A DNA stretch of 13,428 nucleotides, taken from positions 13,662 through 27,089 of the forward strand of contig NZFT01000017.1 of NCBI GenBank assembly GCA_002690755.1, written 5' to 3'. This DNA comes from Phycisphaerae bacterium (GTDB lineage: Bacteria; Planctomycetota; Phycisphaerae; Phycisphaerales; SM1A02). The position numbers and the translations under genes were made by a program. Positions 1-7,323 of the stretch are shown piece by piece. Positions within the stretch are counted from its first letter, which is position 1, and the number at the start of each line of letters is the position of its first letter. The notes beneath the pieces were generated by a model. The model did not search any database, had not been told where the DNA came from, and saw nothing but the letters and a program-made list of their open reading frames with translations.

Positions 1-770
1 CCGACGGCACCGATGATCCCCGCCGCGACCACCATCACCCGCAGATCGTTCGTGAGGAATCTGGCGGCCGCGGACGGAATGACCATGATCGCCACCACCA
101 GAATCAGTCCGACCGCCTGCATTCCGATCAACGCCGTGGTGACCGTCATGACGAGCAGCACGAGATCCAGCGTGCGAACCGGACGACCGATGCTTGCGGC
201 GAACGCCTCGTCGAAACAAAGCAGTCCGAGATCCTTGAAGAGGACGATCGTCGCGACTCCCACCAGCCCGCCGCCGATTGCGATGACGATCACGTCGTCG
301 AAGACCATCGACGCGGTCTTTCCGAAGATGAAGTCCTCGAGTCCGGCCTGGCCGCCTCCGCCCGTCGACTGAATGATCGAAAGCAGGACCACGCCGAGTC
401 CGAAGAATCCCGAAAGCACGATCGCCATGACCGCGTCGTCTCCCAGTTTCGAGCCTCGTCGCAACCAGAGCATGAGGAGTCCGGCGAGCATCGCGGCGAC
501 CGCCCCACCGGCGAGCAGGAGGATCAGGCCGCGGCTTCCGCCGATCGCCTGACCGACCAGAAAGGCGACCGCGACGCCGGGAAGCATCGCGTGTCCGAGC
601 ACGTCACCGACGAGCGCACGCTGGCGGAACATGAGGAAGGCCCCCACGATTCCACCGACGGCGCCCAGCAGCATCGCACCGATCACCACCACCCGCGTGT
701 TGTAGTCGAGGAGCAGCAGGACCCGGAGAGGGTCCTCGAGCCCGATGATCGGCGGCGGAATCGAACTCAT
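1..770 (-). CDS. Metal (Mn/Zn) ABC transporter permease, ABC-3 family, 3' end cut by window edge
   Basis: Integral membrane subunit that would form the inner-membrane channel of a manganese/zinc importer. Reading the minus strand from ATG at 770, the frame stays open to base 1 (256 codons). Hydrophobic helices alternate with short loops, and the family-typical N-terminal stretch is visible: LLDYNTRVVVIGAMLLG, then FRQRALVGDVLGHAMLPG. Later features include a Gly-rich loop (STGGGGQAGLEDFIFGK) and the helix VGLILVVAIMVIPSAAARFL, all typical of ZnuB/TroC/MntB permeases. The start is fixed by an ATGA overlap with the stop of the upstream ATPase gene, implying translational coupling. The C-terminus lies outside the window, so a second permease gene (as in troABCD) could follow but cannot be seen. 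Family is certain; the metal is inferred from the neighbouring MntR. Confidence 0.9.
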   Translation of the reverse strand, partial: MSSIPPPIIGLEDPLRVLLLLDYNTRVVVIGAMLLGAVGGIVGAFLMFRQRALVGDVLGHAMLPGVAVAFLVGQAIGGSRGLILLLAGGAVAAMLAGLLMLWLRRGSKLGDDAVMAIVLSGFFGLGVVLLSIIQSTGGGGQAGLEDFIFGKTASMVFDDVIVIAIGGGLVGVATIVLFKDLGLLCFDEAFAASIGRPVRTLDLVLLVMTVTTALIGMQAVGLILVVAIMVIPSAAARFLTNDLRVMVVAAGIIGAV

Positions 771-1594
771 GTTCGCGTGACGCCGCGACCGGCTTCCCCC
801 ATCGCACGTCCTGCGTCCTCGAGCAGGGTGAGTCGACCTCCGTAGGTCGATCGCAGATGCTCCGGCGTCCAGGTCGTCGCCATGTCGCCGGAAGCGACCA
901 ATCGCGTGTTCAAGAGGACCAGCCAGTCGAAGTAGTCGCGAGCGGTCTGGAGGTCGTGATGCACGACGACGACCGTGCGACCGGCGTCTCGGAGTTCACG
1001 AAGGACCTCGAGGATCGCGGTCTCGGTCGCGGCATCGACGCTCGCGAACGGTTCGTCCATGAAGTAGAGATCCGCTTCCTGGACCAGTGCCCTCGCGAGA
1101 AAGACCCGTTGTTGCTGGCCGCCCGACAGACGGCTGATCTGTCGTTTCGCGAAATCGGCGAGCCCGACCCGGTCCAGCGCCGCCATCGCGGCGTTCCGGT
1201 GCCGACGTCGAACCGGGCGGAACCAACCGATCCGGCGGTAAAGACCCATGCAGACGACGTCGAGTGCGGAAACGGGGAAGTCCCAGTCGACCGACTCCCG
1301 CTGGGGCACGTAACCCACCTGACCCCGGATCGAACGAGGCTCGCCACCGAGGAGACGGACCGAACCACTCACCTTCGGAACGAGTCCCAGGCACGCCTTG
1401 ATCATCGTGCTCTTGCCGGCGCCGTTCGGGCCGATGACCGCGGCGAGCACGCCACGTGGTATGTCGAGGTCGAGATCCCAGAGAACCGGACGACGCTGGT
1501 AGGCGACGGTCATGTCGTGAATGGACACCGCGGCGTGCGGGTCGTGCTCGGCGCCGATCCCGGAATCGGGATGTCCATGCTGATTGGGCATCAT
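767..1594 (-). CDS. Metal (Mn/Zn) ABC transporter ATP-binding protein
   Basis: Cytoplasmic ATPase of the metal importer, 275 aa. The nucleotide-binding domain is complete: Walker A GPNGAGKST at residues 55-63, Q-loop glutamine at 98 in YVPQRESVDWDFP (the PQR..DWDFP form is typical of Zn/Mn importers), signature LSGGQQQR at 156-163, Walker B LYFMDEP at 176-182 and H-loop histidines at 212-213. The first ~22 residues are polar and His/Asp-containing and precede the normal domain start. ATG at 1594 shares its A with the TGA of the binding-protein gene, and a second ATG follows immediately, so the start could be one codon later. Its stop overlaps the permease start. Function is secure at family level; Mn against Zn is inferred from context. 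Confidence 0.93.
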   Translation of the reverse strand: MMPNQHGHPDSGIGAEHDPHAAVSIHDMTVAYQRRPVLWDLDLDIPRGVLAAVIGPNGAGKSTMIKACLGLVPKVSGSVRLLGGEPRSIRGQVGYVPQRESVDWDFPVSALDVVCMGLYRRIGWFRPVRRRHRNAAMAALDRVGLADFAKRQISRLSGGQQQRVFLARALVQEADLYFMDEPFASVDAATETAILEVLRELRDAGRTVVVVHHDLQTARDYFDWLVLLNTRLVASGDMATTWTPEHLRSTYGGRLTLLEDAGRAMGEAGRGVTRT

Positions 1595-2646
1595 CAGTCC
1601 GAAGCCTCGACTTCGGCATCCCCTTCGTCACCGCGATCGGTTCGATCACGCCAGCCTCGAAAACCACCGTCCGGAACTCGAGCACCGAGCGCACGGCCGA
1701 CGGTCGTGACGTTGTGGTCGATCATGCCCGGATAGGTACCTTCCCAGGTTCCCGGCTTCCCCATCGCGTCGGAGTAGAGCTCACCCCCGACGATCACCTC
1801 GTGGTCGAGCGAGGCGGCGCCCTCCACCAGCGCCATGACGTTCTTCCTGGAGACGCTGGATTCCACGAATACCGCCGGGATTCCACGATCCGCGAGCATC
1901 CGGACCAACCGGTTCATGTCCGCGAGTCCGGCCTCGCTTTCCGTGGAGAGTCCCTGGATCCCATGCACCTCGACACCATACGCGCGGCCGAAATAGCCGA
2001 ACGCGTCATGGGCCGCCACCAGGACCCGTTGACCCGCCGGAATCGTCTCCACCACCGAACGCGCGTACAGATCCAGCGCGGCGAGATCCTCCTGATATCG
2101 AAGTCCGTTCGCCTCGAACGCCTCGCATCCCTCGGGATCGGCATCGCAGAGTCCGCGGACGATCGGGTCGATCATCTTCGACCACGCCAGCACGTCCATC
2201 CAGACATGCGGATCGGCATGACCGACGGCGTCCGGCGGGTGAAGGAGCGTCGCCTCCGGAAGGATCTCGGTGACCGCGATGGATCGGTCGAGCGGCCCAT
2301 CCGTGCTCGAAAGGACCGATCCCATTCGACCTTCGAGCATGAGACCGTTGTGGAACACGACGTCTGCCGCCAGCAGTCCTCGTACATCGGATGCGGTCGG
2401 CGTGAAGAGATGGGGATCGATCCCCTCCCCCATGAGCACGACGACCTCGCCTCGGTCACCGACGACTCTTCGAACGAGGTCGCCGATCATTCCGGTCGTC
2501 GCCACGATCCGGAGTTTCGACCCCGAATCGTCCGCGGCCTTCTGAGGCGTGGTCGTCGTGGCGGCATCGCCACACCCCTGGAGGATGGCGGCCGCGCACC
2601 CGAACATCAGGCAACGAGCGAGCTTGGTCGAGCTGGACAGTCTCAC
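1594..2646 (-). CDS. Metal ABC transporter substrate-binding lipoprotein (TroA/ZnuA-like, cluster A-I)
   Basis: Surface-anchored metal receptor of the importer, 350 aa from the chosen start. GTG at 2646 is preferred because a GGAG ribosome-binding site sits six bases upstream and the protein then opens with a lipoprotein signal: positive start, hydrophobic stretch, lipobox LQGC with the cysteine at residue 25. The longer open frame reaching 2841 contains no upstream ATG and would run through the operator. Expected metal ligands are visible: His79 (DPHLF), His147 (DPHVWMD), His213 (AAHDAFGYF) and Asp293 (LYSDAMG). A His at the third position matches TroA and ZnuA, while PsaA/MntC-type Mn receptors carry Glu there. 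There is no long His-rich loop, only a short HADPH. It is first in a coupled operon with the ATPase and permease. Confidence 0.9.
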   Translation of the reverse strand: MRLSSSTKLARCLMFGCAAAILQGCGDAATTTTPQKAADDSGSKLRIVATTGMIGDLVRRVVGDRGEVVVLMGEGIDPHLFTPTASDVRGLLAADVVFHNGLMLEGRMGSVLSSTDGPLDRSIAVTEILPEATLLHPPDAVGHADPHVWMDVLAWSKMIDPIVRGLCDADPEGCEAFEANGLRYQEDLAALDLYARSVVETIPAGQRVLVAAHDAFGYFGRAYGVEVHGIQGLSTESEAGLADMNRLVRMLADRGIPAVFVESSVSRKNVMALVEGAASLDHEVIVGGELYSDAMGKPGTWEGTYPGMIDHNVTTVGRALGARVPDGGFRGWRDRTDRGDEGDAEVEASD

Positions 2647-2754
2647 ATGGAACTCCAGGCCCGAACGGAAGCGTGGTCGGCCTCCGATGCGGGGAAAGTC
2701 AGGGGTCGAGCGTGACCGTCGAAGGCATGCTCGACGATCGCCCGGATGGGATAA

Positions 2755-2760
2755 TTTGTA
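2755..2760 (-). promoter_or_regulatory. Candidate -10 element for the metal-uptake operon
   Basis: On the minus strand TACAAA matches four of six bases of the -10 consensus and overlaps the left operator palindrome by four bases. No good -35 is seen 17 bases upstream. If used, transcription would begin near 2748, leaving a leader of about 100 bases before the GTG start at 2646. That leader can fold a small hairpin (six-base arms CGTCGA/TCGACG at 2717-2722 and 2731-2736), whose role is unknown. Confidence 0.3.
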
Positions 2761-2772
2761 GCCTTTGCTACA
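2757..2772. promoter_or_regulatory. MntR operator, first palindrome
   Basis: TGTAGCCTTTGCTACA is an inverted repeat with perfect six-base arms (TGTAGC/GCTACA) around four bases. The core TAGC-N4-GCTA closely resembles the MntR box as I remember it from the enterobacterial mntH promoter. It lies in the only AT-rich stretch between the divergent metal operon and the mntR gene, which is where a shared operator would be expected. MntR binding is inferred. Confidence 0.7.
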
Positions 2773-2793
2773 TTGTGTAGCATATGTTACATT
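2765..2793 (+). promoter_or_regulatory. Candidate mntR promoter embedded in the operators
   Basis: TTGCTA (2765-2770) and TACATT (2788-2793) are separated by 17 bases, and each matches four of six consensus positions. Both hexamers lie within or at the edge of the palindromes, so bound MntR would block polymerase. A start near 2800 would leave about 60 bases before ATG 2863. Confidence 0.4.
2776..2791. promoter_or_regulatory. MntR operator, second palindrome
   Basis: TGTAGCATATGTTACA is a 16-base inverted repeat with one mismatched pair, sharing TGTAGC and the TACA end with the neighbouring palindrome. The two sites are offset by 19 bp, so their centres lie nearly two helical turns apart, which suits two dimers bound on one face. 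It overlaps the probable mntR promoter, implying autoregulation as well as control of the transporter. Confidence 0.65.
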
Positions 2794-2862
2794 AAGCCGC
2801 GGTCCATTGCAAACGAATCTTGCTCGATGCCGCCCCGCCACTCACCCCAGGCACCCCACTCA

Positions 2863-3279
2863 ATGACCAACCGACCCAACCCTTTCGCCAAGACCCGCCG
2901 GGATCACGCCGACGAGACTGCGGAGGACTACGTCGAGGCGATCGAGGACATCGAAATCGAGCAAGGGACCTGTCGGGTCAAGGACCTTGCGGCCCGGATT
3001 CAGGTGAGCCACGTGACCGTCACCCGAATTCTGAACCGACTTGCGGACGCGGGATTGGTGACTCGAACCCCCTACGGCCCGGTCGGACTGAGCGACGAAG
3101 GGCGGCAGATGGCTCGGGCGAGTCGAGACCGTCACGAAATCGTGGTGGCCTTCCTCAGAAGGCTCGGCGTGACCGCCGCCACCGCCGAACGGGATGCGGA
3201 GGGCATGGAGCACCACGTGAGTGATGAGACGCTGGCCGCGATGCGTACCTATATAGGGGCATCTACAGAGGCACCCTGA
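2863..3279 (+). CDS. mntR: Manganese-responsive transcriptional regulator MntR (DtxR/MntR family)
   Basis: Cytoplasmic DNA-binding repressor that shuts metal uptake when manganese is sufficient; 138 aa from ATG 2863. A winged helix-turn-helix occupies about residues 38-76 (VKDLAARIQVSHVTVTRILN). The dimerisation/metal region carries Asp22, Glu25, His91, Glu113, Glu116 and His117, which match the six B. subtilis MntR ligands (D8, E11, H77, E99, E102, H103) at exactly the same spacing. The end motif ERDAEGMEHHVSDETL is nearly that of E. coli MntR. There is no C-terminal SH3-like domain, as expected for MntR rather than DtxR/IdeR. It diverges from the metal importer with the two palindromes between. 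ATG 2827 is also in frame and would add 12 residues; neither start has a strong ribosome-binding site, and 2863 is preferred on family length. Confidence 0.92.
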   Translation: MTNRPNPFAKTRRDHADETAEDYVEAIEDIEIEQGTCRVKDLAARIQVSHVTVTRILNRLADAGLVTRTPYGPVGLSDEGRQMARASRDRHEIVVAFLRRLGVTAATAERDAEGMEHHVSDETLAAMRTYIGASTEAP

Positions 3280-3280
3280 G

Positions 3281-3691
3281 TCAATCCCGGGTCAACGAAC
3301 CGTCGATTTCGAGCTTGACCCGCCGCAACGGGGATTGAAAAGCCAGTCGCAACTCCGCCAGCAGACCGTTGCGAAGCCGCTGGTCGAGGTCGTAGCTGGT
3401 CGCCGCGTCAAGGACGCCGACCCGGGCGACGCCACCGCGAATCCCCCGAACCCGGGTCGCAGTGGCGATTTCCGGGGGAACCACGGCCTCCCAGACGTCC
3501 AGGAAGGTCCCGACGCCCCGACGAGCCCGACCAGCCTCGCGTCGAAACTGATCGACCATTCCCCCGATCTCCAGATTCCGCTCCGGACGACAGCGATGAC
3601 GTCGCAGCTTCTCGATCGAGGACTCTGCAAAGGCGGAGACCTCTTCACGGCTGGCGGTCCGGGAAGGAATGACGGGGTTGCTGCGATCCAT
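3281..3691 (-). CDS. DUF721 (DciA-like) protein
   Basis: Small protein of the DUF721/DciA family, 136 aa from ATG 3691. In other bacteria DciA helps load the replicative helicase DnaB; that role is family knowledge and is not shown here. The domain is recognised from GTFLDVWEAVVPPEIATATR (61-80), the strand GGVARVGVLDAATSYDLDQ and the end NGLLAELRLAF, a pattern typical of DUF721 in planctomycetes. The N-terminal part is Arg-rich (IEKLRRHRCRPERN). In-frame ATGs at 3718 and 3757 would lengthen it. TATGCT at 3719-3714 could be its -10, which would exclude both. It is convergent with mntR, with one base between the two stops, so no separate terminator fits between them. Confidence 0.75.
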   Translation of the reverse strand: MDRSNPVIPSRTASREEVSAFAESSIEKLRRHRCRPERNLEIGGMVDQFRREAGRARRGVGTFLDVWEAVVPPEIATATRVRGIRGGVARVGVLDAATSYDLDQRLRNGLLAELRLAFQSPLRRVKLEIDGSLTRD

Positions 3692-3781
3692 GTCGTGTCG
3701 GCTTTCGCTGAAGAGCATAATCGACCGATCCGCGGTCCTCGTCGGAAGATTCACCATCCACCGAGGACCCCGAAGGACTCC

Positions 3782-3810
3782 CCGATGCCGCGAACCGCGG
3801 GACGCATCGG
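3782..3810. repeat. Inverted repeat/hairpin in the divergent dciA-ABC intergenic region
   Basis: CCGATGC and GCATCGG form a perfect seven-base stem, with a second CGCG/CGCG pairing inside it. It lies between the DUF721 gene and the ABC ATPase gene, 36 bases before the latter's ATG. It has no T-run, so it is not an obvious terminator. It could be an operator or only a GC-rich structure. Confidence 0.35.
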
Positions 3811-3830
3811 CGGCGGCGCGAAGGGTCCGC

Positions 3831-3836
3831 TACGCT
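3831..3836 (+). promoter_or_regulatory. Candidate -10 element for the orphan ABC ATPase gene
   Basis: TACGCT preceded by GC sits ten bases before ATG 3847. It matches only three of six consensus bases, but resembles the TAGCAT and TATGCT elements found at similar positions before arnB and the DUF721 gene. If used, the mRNA would have almost no leader, which agrees with the absence of a ribosome-binding site. Confidence 0.25.
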
Positions 3837-3846
3837 CCCGGCAATC

Positions 3847-4911
3847 ATGACCGGCGTTTCAATCGTCAATCTCGTCAAGAAGTTCGGATCGACCGTCGCG
3901 GTCGCCGGGGTCGATCTGTGGATCGAAGCGGGCTCGCTCTTCTTCCTGCTCGGCCCGTCAGGCTGCGGCAAGACCACCCTGCTCCGCATGATCGCGGGAT
4001 TCGAGCGCCCGAACGCGGGCATGATCCGGTTCGGTGATCGGGACGTGACGCGGCTTCCTCCCGAGAAAAGGGATGCGGGAATGGTGTTCCAGGGTTACGC
4101 CCTCTGGCCGCACCTCTCGGTCTTCGAGAACGTCGCGTTCGGGCTCCGGGTTCGAAAACTCGCGAACGCCGATCTTCAGCGTCGCGTGGGCGAAGCGCTC
4201 GAGCTGGTCCAGATGACGGGATACGCGGATCGAAAGCCCACCCAGCTCTCCGGTGGCCAGCAACAGCGCGTCGCCCTCGCAAGAGCCCTCGCGTTCCGGC
4301 CCAGCGTGCTGCTGCTCGACGAACCGCTCTCGAATCTCGACGCGAAGCTTCGCCTCGAAATGCGGCACGAGATCCGCCGCATCGTGGACGATGCGCAGAT
4401 CACGACGATCTACGTCACGCACGATCAGGAAGAGGCCTTGTCGCTCGCCGACCAGATGGCCGTGCTCCGAGACGGCCTGCTCGTGCAGGCCGGCCCGCCC
4501 CGGAAACTCTACGACGCACCCAATTCCCGATTCACCGCGAGCTTCCTCGGCGAGACGAACTTCATCGAGGGGACCATCGAGTCGATGGAGGGCGGTTCCA
4601 CGGTCCTCAAGACCCCGCTCGGTCCACTGCGATCGACTCGAAGCCTGGAAAAGGCGAGCGTCGGTGACGAGGTCTCGGTGTCGCTTCGACCCGAGGCGTT
4701 CCGCCTGGGAAGCCCGCCCGAAGGCTGGAACTCCGTCTCCACCACGCTTCGAAGGTCGATGTTCCTGGGCGAAACGGCGCAGCTCGAAGTCGCGGCGGCG
4801 GCGGAGTCGATGCTGAAGGCGCTGGAACTCCACCCTCGAACCGATCGTTCGAAGGGGGAGGCGATCGAACTCGCGATCGATCCGGCCGACGTCGTGCTCC
4901 TGCCCGAGTGA
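3847..4911 (+). CDS. ABC transporter ATP-binding protein (PotA/FbpC/UgpC-like, with TOBE domain)
   Basis: Cytoplasmic ATPase of an importer in the polyamine/iron/sugar group, 354 aa, the usual length. Residues 1-240 form the nucleotide-binding domain: Walker A GPSGCGKTT (36-44), Q-loop Gln82 in MVFQGYALWPHLSVFENV, signature LSGGQ (134-138), Walker B LLLDEP (155-160), D-loop SNLDAK and His192 in YVTHDQEEAL. The remainder is a TOBE-type regulatory domain (LRPEAFRL, FLGETAQLEV). No permease or binding protein is visible on either side, so it is an orphan component here and the substrate cannot be assigned. It is 37 bases upstream of the flippase-like gene and may be cotranscribed with it. FbpC-like ferric and PotA-like polyamine uptake are the nearest alternatives by motif style. 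Confidence 0.88.
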   Translation: MTGVSIVNLVKKFGSTVAVAGVDLWIEAGSLFFLLGPSGCGKTTLLRMIAGFERPNAGMIRFGDRDVTRLPPEKRDAGMVFQGYALWPHLSVFENVAFGLRVRKLANADLQRRVGEALELVQMTGYADRKPTQLSGGQQQRVALARALAFRPSVLLLDEPLSNLDAKLRLEMRHEIRRIVDDAQITTIYVTHDQEEALSLADQMAVLRDGLLVQAGPPRKLYDAPNSRFTASFLGETNFIEGTIESMEGGSTVLKTPLGPLRSTRSLEKASVGDEVSVSLRPEAFRLGSPPEGWNSVSTTLRRSMFLGETAQLEVAAAAESMLKALELHPRTDRSKGEAIELAIDPADVVLLPE

Positions 4912-4948
4912 TGCTCGAGGCGTCGACTCGACCGGCCGCACCGAATCC

Positions 4949-6091
4949 ATGAAACGCCAACTGCTCATCGCGGCTCGACTGCTTTTGGTCGCCATCGGCG
5001 TGACGGTCATCGCCCTGCTGGTCGAGTGGCGGACCGTGGCCGTGATCCCGGCGGGATCGCCCGGTCCCGACGAACGCATCGTGGACGCACCGACGGCGTT
5101 CGCCGTGACCGACACCACCCCGCTCGGCGACGGCTTGGTCCGGGCCGGGTTCGAAGGCGGCGACACCGCGGTCGTTCCCGCGGAATGGATCAGACCCGGA
5201 CTCCTCGCCCTGCTGGGCGATGCCGATCCCGCCTGGCTCGCGATCGCGATCGCGATCGCCGGCTTCATCTATCCGCTGCAGACGACTCGATGGTGGATGC
5301 TCATGCGATGCCGAGGCATCGATGCGACCTGGCGGGAGACGCTCCGGCTCGTGATGGCCGGCGCCTTGTGCAATTTCCTCCTGCCCGGCACGGAAGGCGG
5401 TGACGTGGTGAAGGCGTGGGGTGTCGCCGCCGGCAGCGGTCGACGCATCGAGGCCGTCATGAGCGTGGTCGTCGATCGAATCACCGGACTCCTCGGGCTC
5501 GTGCTGCTCGCCGCCATTGCAGGAATCACGGCCGATGCCGCGGGGATGGGAACCGAACTCGGTCGGTGGGCGGGATGGACGATGTTCCTGCTCGCCATCA
5601 CCGTCGCGCTCCTGTTCCTCGTCGCGGGCCGCGGATGGATCCGGATTCCCGATCGCCTCGATCGGTTCGGACGGGGCCTGCCCGGCCGCGTGGTCGAGGC
5701 GGCGACCGCGTACGCCGGACACCCGCGAACCGTCGCGTCGGCGACCCTGCTCTCGCTGCTGGTCCAGACGATGCTCGCGTTGGTCGCCGGGTGCGGTGCC
5801 CGATCGCTCGGGGCCCCGATCGAACTCGCGGTGATTCTCGTCGCGATGCCCCTGATCTTTCTGGCGGCCGCGATTCCGATCACGTGGCAGGGCGCCGGGG
5901 TGATGGAACTCGCCGCCATCGGGATTCTCGTCGGGGATGGTGGAGCCACGGTCAACCAGATCGTGGGCATGCTCCTGCTGTATCGCGGAATCGAATTCGC
6001 GTGGAGCCTCCTGGGGGCCGTTCCGGTGTTGCGAGGTGGCATTCGGATCCATCCCGACCGAATGCAGGGGACGGCTGACGCCGAAGTCTGA
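4949..6091 (+). CDS. Flippase-like membrane protein (LPG_synthase_TM / UPF0104 family)
   Basis: Polytopic inner-membrane protein, 380 aa, of the family that includes the flippase half of MprF and AglD-related proteins; members are proposed to move lipid-linked substrates across the membrane. A first helix (about 8-25) is followed by a hydrophilic insert (26-94), then about seven more hydrophobic segments. Family motifs are present: [16 protein letters not shown] (142-157), [12 protein letters not shown] (174-185) and [13 protein letters not shown] (309-321), standing in for the common P-x-GG-x-G-x-x-E pattern. No C-terminal aminoacyltransferase domain follows. It lies 37 bases after the ABC ATPase and directly upstream of arnB in the same direction, although a possible promoter falls in between. 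A role in flipping undecaprenyl-phosphate-Ara4N is inference from position and from the missing arnE/arnF. Confidence 0.85.
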   Translation: MKRQLLIAARLLLVAIGVTVIALLVEWRTVAVIPAGSPGPDERIVDAPTAFAVTDTTPLGDGLVRAGFEGGDTAVVPAEWIRPGLLALLGDADPAWLAIAIAIAGFIYPLQTTRWWMLMRCRGIDATWRETLRLVMAGALCNFLLPGTEGGDVVKAWGVAAGSGRRIEAVMSVVVDRITGLLGLVLLAAIAGITADAAGMGTELGRWAGWTMFLLAITVALLFLVAGRGWIRIPDRLDRFGRGLPGRVVEAATAYAGHPRTVASATLLSLLVQTMLALVAGCGARSLGAPIELAVILVAMPLIFLAAAIPITWQGAGVMELAAIGILVGDGGATVNQIVGMLLLYRGIEFAWSLLGAVPVLRGGIRIHPDRMQGTADAEV

Positions 6092-6114
6092 CCGCGGAAT
6101 CGACGGGGCCGATC

Positions 6115-6123
6115 TGCTAGCAT
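6115..6123 (+). promoter_or_regulatory. Candidate extended -10 promoter of the arn operon
   Basis: TGCTAGCAT contains a TG extension followed by TAGCAT (four of six consensus matches), 24 bases before the arnB ATG. No convincing -35 is visible, which is common with extended -10 sites. It would place the mRNA start near 6130, leaving room for the GGAG at 6133-6136 as ribosome-binding site for ATG 6148. No PmrA-like or other regulator box was recognised. Confidence 0.4.
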
Positions 6124-6147
6124 CGCCGGATCGGAGTGCCGAACGCG

Positions 6148-7323
6148 ATGCGTCAAGATTTCCTTCCATTTGCCCGTCCCTCGATCAGCGAGGAGGACGT
6201 CGCCGCGGTGACCGAGGTCCTGCGGAGCGGGTGGATCACCACCGGGGCCCGCTGCAACGAACTCGAAGCGGCGTTTCTCGAACGACTCGGTACCGAACGG
6301 GCGGTGGCGACGTCCAGCGCGACCGGCGCGATGCATCTCGCCCTGCTCGCCCTCGACATCGGCCCCGGCGACGAAATCGTCACCCCGTCGATGACCTGGA
6401 TCTCGACCATCAACATGATCGTCCGCCTCGGCGCGACTCCGGTGTTCATCGACGTGGATCGCGACACCCTCATGGTCCGCCCCGCGGCGATCGAAGCCGC
6501 GATCACGGAACGCACCCGGGCGATCATTCCCGTCGACTACGCCGGCGCCGCCGCGGAACTGCCCACGATCCGTGCGATCGCCGCGAAGCACGGGATCCCC
6601 GTGATCGAGGATGCCGCCCACGCCGTCGGCACCCGAAGACGCTGCGGCGAGGAGGTCGGGGCCACCGGAACCGCGATCTTCAGTCTTCATCCGATCAAGA
6701 ACATCACCAGCGGCGAGGGCGGCGTACTGGTCACCGACGACGTCGAGTTCGGCGATCGCGTCCGACGACTTCGATTCCATGGTCTCGGCGTCGATGCGTG
6801 GGAACGCGGACAGCAGGGGCGATCCCCGCAGGCCGAGGTGCTGGAGCCGGGTTTCAAGTACAACCTGCCCGACATGAACGCGGTGCTCGGACACTCGCAG
6901 TTCAAGCGCCTCGACGGCTTCATCGATCGCCGCCGGGATCTCGCCCTTCGCTATCGCGAACGACTCGAGGGGGTCCCCGGAATCCTGCCGCTCGGCGATT
7001 CCGCCGAGACGGACAGGCACGCCTGGCATCTCTTCATCGTCCGGGTCGACTCCGAATCGGCGGGAATCGATCGCGAAGGTCTCATGGCGGCGCTCAAGTC
7101 GCGGAACATCGGTACCGGCATCCACTTCCGCGCCGCCCACGGCCAGCGCTGGTTCGTCGATCATCCCGATCGATGGCGCAGCGCCGATCTTCCGAACACC
7201 GAGTGGAACAGCGATCGAATCTGCTCCCTGCCGCTCTTTCCCGCGATGCGGGACGAAGACGTCGACGAGGTCGCCGAGGCGATCCGCGCGATCGTCCCCT
7301 CGACCGGAGGCGTGCCGGCATGA
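6148..7323 (+). CDS. arnB: UDP-4-amino-4-deoxy-L-arabinose--oxoglutarate aminotransferase ArnB
   Basis: PLP enzyme of the DegT/DnrJ/EryC1/StrS family that transfers an amino group from glutamate to UDP-4-keto-pentose (the ArnA product), giving UDP-L-Ara4N in the cytoplasm. It has 391 aa, close to the E. coli enzyme. Residue matches run along the whole length: [17 protein letters not shown] at the start, ESGWITTG-like [20 protein letters not shown] (79-90), [14 protein letters not shown] [20 protein letters not shown] (153-162), PLP lysine Lys184 in [26 protein letters not shown] and [16 protein letters not shown] near the end. ATG 6148 is chosen over GTG 6136 because the family starts near xxxFLPF and the GTG would lie inside the GGAG. 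Its TGA overlaps the ATG of arnC. Confidence 0.95.
   Translation: MRQDFLPFARPSISEEDVAAVTEVLRSGWITTGARCNELEAAFLERLGTERAVATSSATGAMHLALLALDIGPGDEIVTPSMTWISTINMIVRLGATPVFIDVDRDTLMVRPAAIEAAITERTRAIIPVDYAGAAAELPTIRAIAAKHGIPVIEDAAHAVGTRRRCGEEVGATGTAIFSLHPIKNITSGEGGVLVTDDVEFGDRVRRLRFHGLGVDAWERGQQGRSPQAEVLEPGFKYNLPDMNAVLGHSQFKRLDGFIDRRRDLALRYRERLEGVPGILPLGDSAETDRHAWHLFIVRVDSESAGIDREGLMAALKSRNIGTGIHFRAAHGQRWFVDHPDRWRSADLPNTEWNSDRICSLPLFPAMRDEDVDEVAEAIRAIVPSTGGVPA

Noticed and set aside
2647..2756. A manganese riboswitch (yybP-ykoY type) in the leader of the metal operon
   Set aside because: Only a small six-base-stem hairpin is visible and no conserved riboswitch core was recognised; the operators explain the regulation better.
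5937..6147. A long upstream extension in the arnC frame that would make an 801-residue protein
   Set aside because: The part before 7320 is an Arg-rich shadow of arnB; ArnC similarity starts at the overlapping ATG with a good GGAGG.
5269..7164. A 631-codon minus-strand open frame opposite the flippase-like and arnB genes, with similar long ones at 4607-6169 and 8243-10294
   Set aside because: They mirror strongly recognised plus-strand genes, have Arg/Asp/His-rich low-complexity translations with no family motif, and arise from high GC at third codon positions.
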